From contig NZ_JAJEJP010000002.1 of assembly GCF_021390495.1 (NCBI RefSeq), forward strand, positions 992,001 to 1,056,000: a stretch of DNA of 64,000 nucleotides, in the 5' to 3' direction. The position numbers and the translations under genes were made by a program. Every line of letters begins with the position of its first letter. The first letter of the stretch is position 1. The notes under the pieces were generated by a model. The model worked only from the letters and a program-made list of their open reading frames with translations. It did no database searches and had not been told where the DNA came from. Below are positions 63,329 to 64,000 of this stretch, piece by piece. This DNA is from Paraburkholderia sp. ZP32-5 (GTDB lineage Bacteria > Pseudomonadota > Gammaproteobacteria > Burkholderiales > Burkholderiaceae).

Positions 63329-64000
63329 ATGAATTTTCGCAATCCGCATGGGCGGGTAGGGTATCGCTCGCTCATCGCTTTCGTAACGGGTCTGAGTTTC
63401 AGCGCGGCGGCGTTCGCGCAAGGCAACGAACCGGTGCGAATCGGCCTTATTTATTCGAAGCAGGGACCGGGCGCATCGATCGGTCAATTCCTCGAACGCG
63501 GCAGTGAAATCGCGTTGCAGGAAGCGGGCGGCAAGGTGCTCGGACGGCCGGTCGAAATCACCTGGCTCGACGAACCGAATCCGCAGGTCTCGCAGCAGAA
63601 CATGCAGAAGCTCGTCGATGAAAACAAGGTGGTCGCGGTGGTCGGCGGCAACTACAGCTCGTCCGCGCTCGCGATGATGAGCGTCGCCAATCGCGCGAAG
63701 ATTCCGCTGATTCTGCCGGGCGCGGCGGCAAGCGAAATCACCGGCAAGGACTGCAGCCGCTACACATTCCGCACCCAGGCGACGGTGCCGGTGCAGATTG
63801 CCGGCGTGATGCCGTACCTGTCGCAGATCGGCAAGAAGGTCTATTTCCTCACGCCTTCGTATGCGTTCGGTCAGGACATCCTGCGCTCCGCGCGCAGCCG
63901 TCTGAAAGAGAACGGCATGAGCGAGGTCGGCGTCGACGAAGTGCCGGTGAACACCGCGGATTACAGCTCGTACATCCTGAAGATCCGTCAGGCGAAGCCG
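63329..64000 (+). CDS. ABC transporter substrate-binding protein (5' part)
   Basis: The first 224 residues of a periplasmic binding protein of the branched-chain amino acid/urea type; the window ends before the stop. Signal peptide (LIAFVTGLSFSAAAFA), then VRIGLIYSKQGPGASIGQFL, VVAVVGGNYSSSALAMMSVA and VYFLTPSYAFGQDILRSARS. It probably brings in the substrate for the FAD/ALDH/ThDP enzymes just upstream. Confidence 0.88.
   Translation, partial: MNFRNPHGRVGYRSLIAFVTGLSFSAAAFAQGNEPVRIGLIYSKQGPGASIGQFLERGSEIALQEAGGKVLGRPVEITWLDEPNPQVSQQNMQKLVDENKVVAVVGGNYSSSALAMMSVANRAKIPLILPGAAASEITGKDCSRYTFRTQATVPVQIAGVMPYLSQIGKKVYFLTPSYAFGQDILRSARSRLKENGMSEVGVDEVPVNTADYSSYILKIRQAKP

Overview
The window looks like a high-G+C chromosomal segment from the Burkholderiaceae, most probably Paraburkholderia or a close relative. 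The basis is gene content and codon use: a betaproteobacterial BcsP-BcsA-BcsB-BcsC cellulose operon, an oxidative L-rhamnose pathway with a RhaSTPQ-type importer, an entericidin lipoprotein, an extra IF-1 copy, a NasT/NasS pair and a short H-NS-like protein. I saw no tRNA, rRNA, CRISPR array, insertion sequence or prophage gene. The genus is an inference.

Layout. (1) 1-7757: a same-strand envelope cluster of a TonB-C-type protein (cut by the window edge), a Porin_5-type porin, a coiled-coil periplasmic protein, a YbjN protein, a PpiC isomerase, a Cys-containing unknown, a Pro-rich secreted protein, an HtrA-type protease lacking its N-terminal part, a small membrane protein and a second TonB-C-type protein. 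(2) 7758-8400: a leader and control region with two identical 10-bp palindromes bracketing a sigma70-like promoter. (3) 8401-25921: one long operon for apparently acetylated cellulose: bcsP, bcsA (with PilZ), two different tandem bcsB genes, bcsC, a WssF-like SGNH protein, AlgF-like, MBOAT AlgI-like and AlgJ-like acetylation genes, and a GH44 endoglucanase where a GH8 BcsZ would be expected. No bcsQ, bcsD or bcsZ is present. (4) 26-42.4 kb: a looser accessory region with DUF72, a DUF7002-like protein, a gene remnant, orphan glgA, a DUF4239 protein, a desaturase, CDP-diacylglycerol diphosphatase, an amidase, FMN reductase, a J-domain protein, an LMW phosphatase, an H-NS-like protein and several small unknowns. 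Long gene-free stretches here carry inverted repeats and a candidate small RNA. (5) 42.5-52.7 kb: L-rhamnose catabolism and uptake. (6) 52.8-54.6 kb: nasT-nasS. (7) 54.9-58.0 kb: entericidin, infA, a DauR-like regulator and small proteins. (8) 58.1-64.0 kb: an unassigned catabolic set (FAD dehydrogenase, aldehyde dehydrogenase, ThDP enzyme, ABC binding protein cut by the window end).

How the parts work together. BcsA would polymerise UDP-glucose under c-di-GMP control. The two BcsB proteins and BcsC would carry the glucan across the periplasm and outer membrane. The AlgI/AlgJ/AlgF-like proteins would acetylate it, and GH44 would trim it. The cysteine-free BcsB1 next to a canonical BcsB2, together with the GH44 substitution and acetylation genes, is the best candidate for an undescribed system variant. 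In the rhamnose block, RhaSTPQ imports the sugar, RhaM interconverts anomers, and a dehydrogenase, lactonase, dehydratase and second dehydrogenase take it to 2,4-diketo-3-deoxyrhamnonate. The final cleavage enzyme is not in the window.
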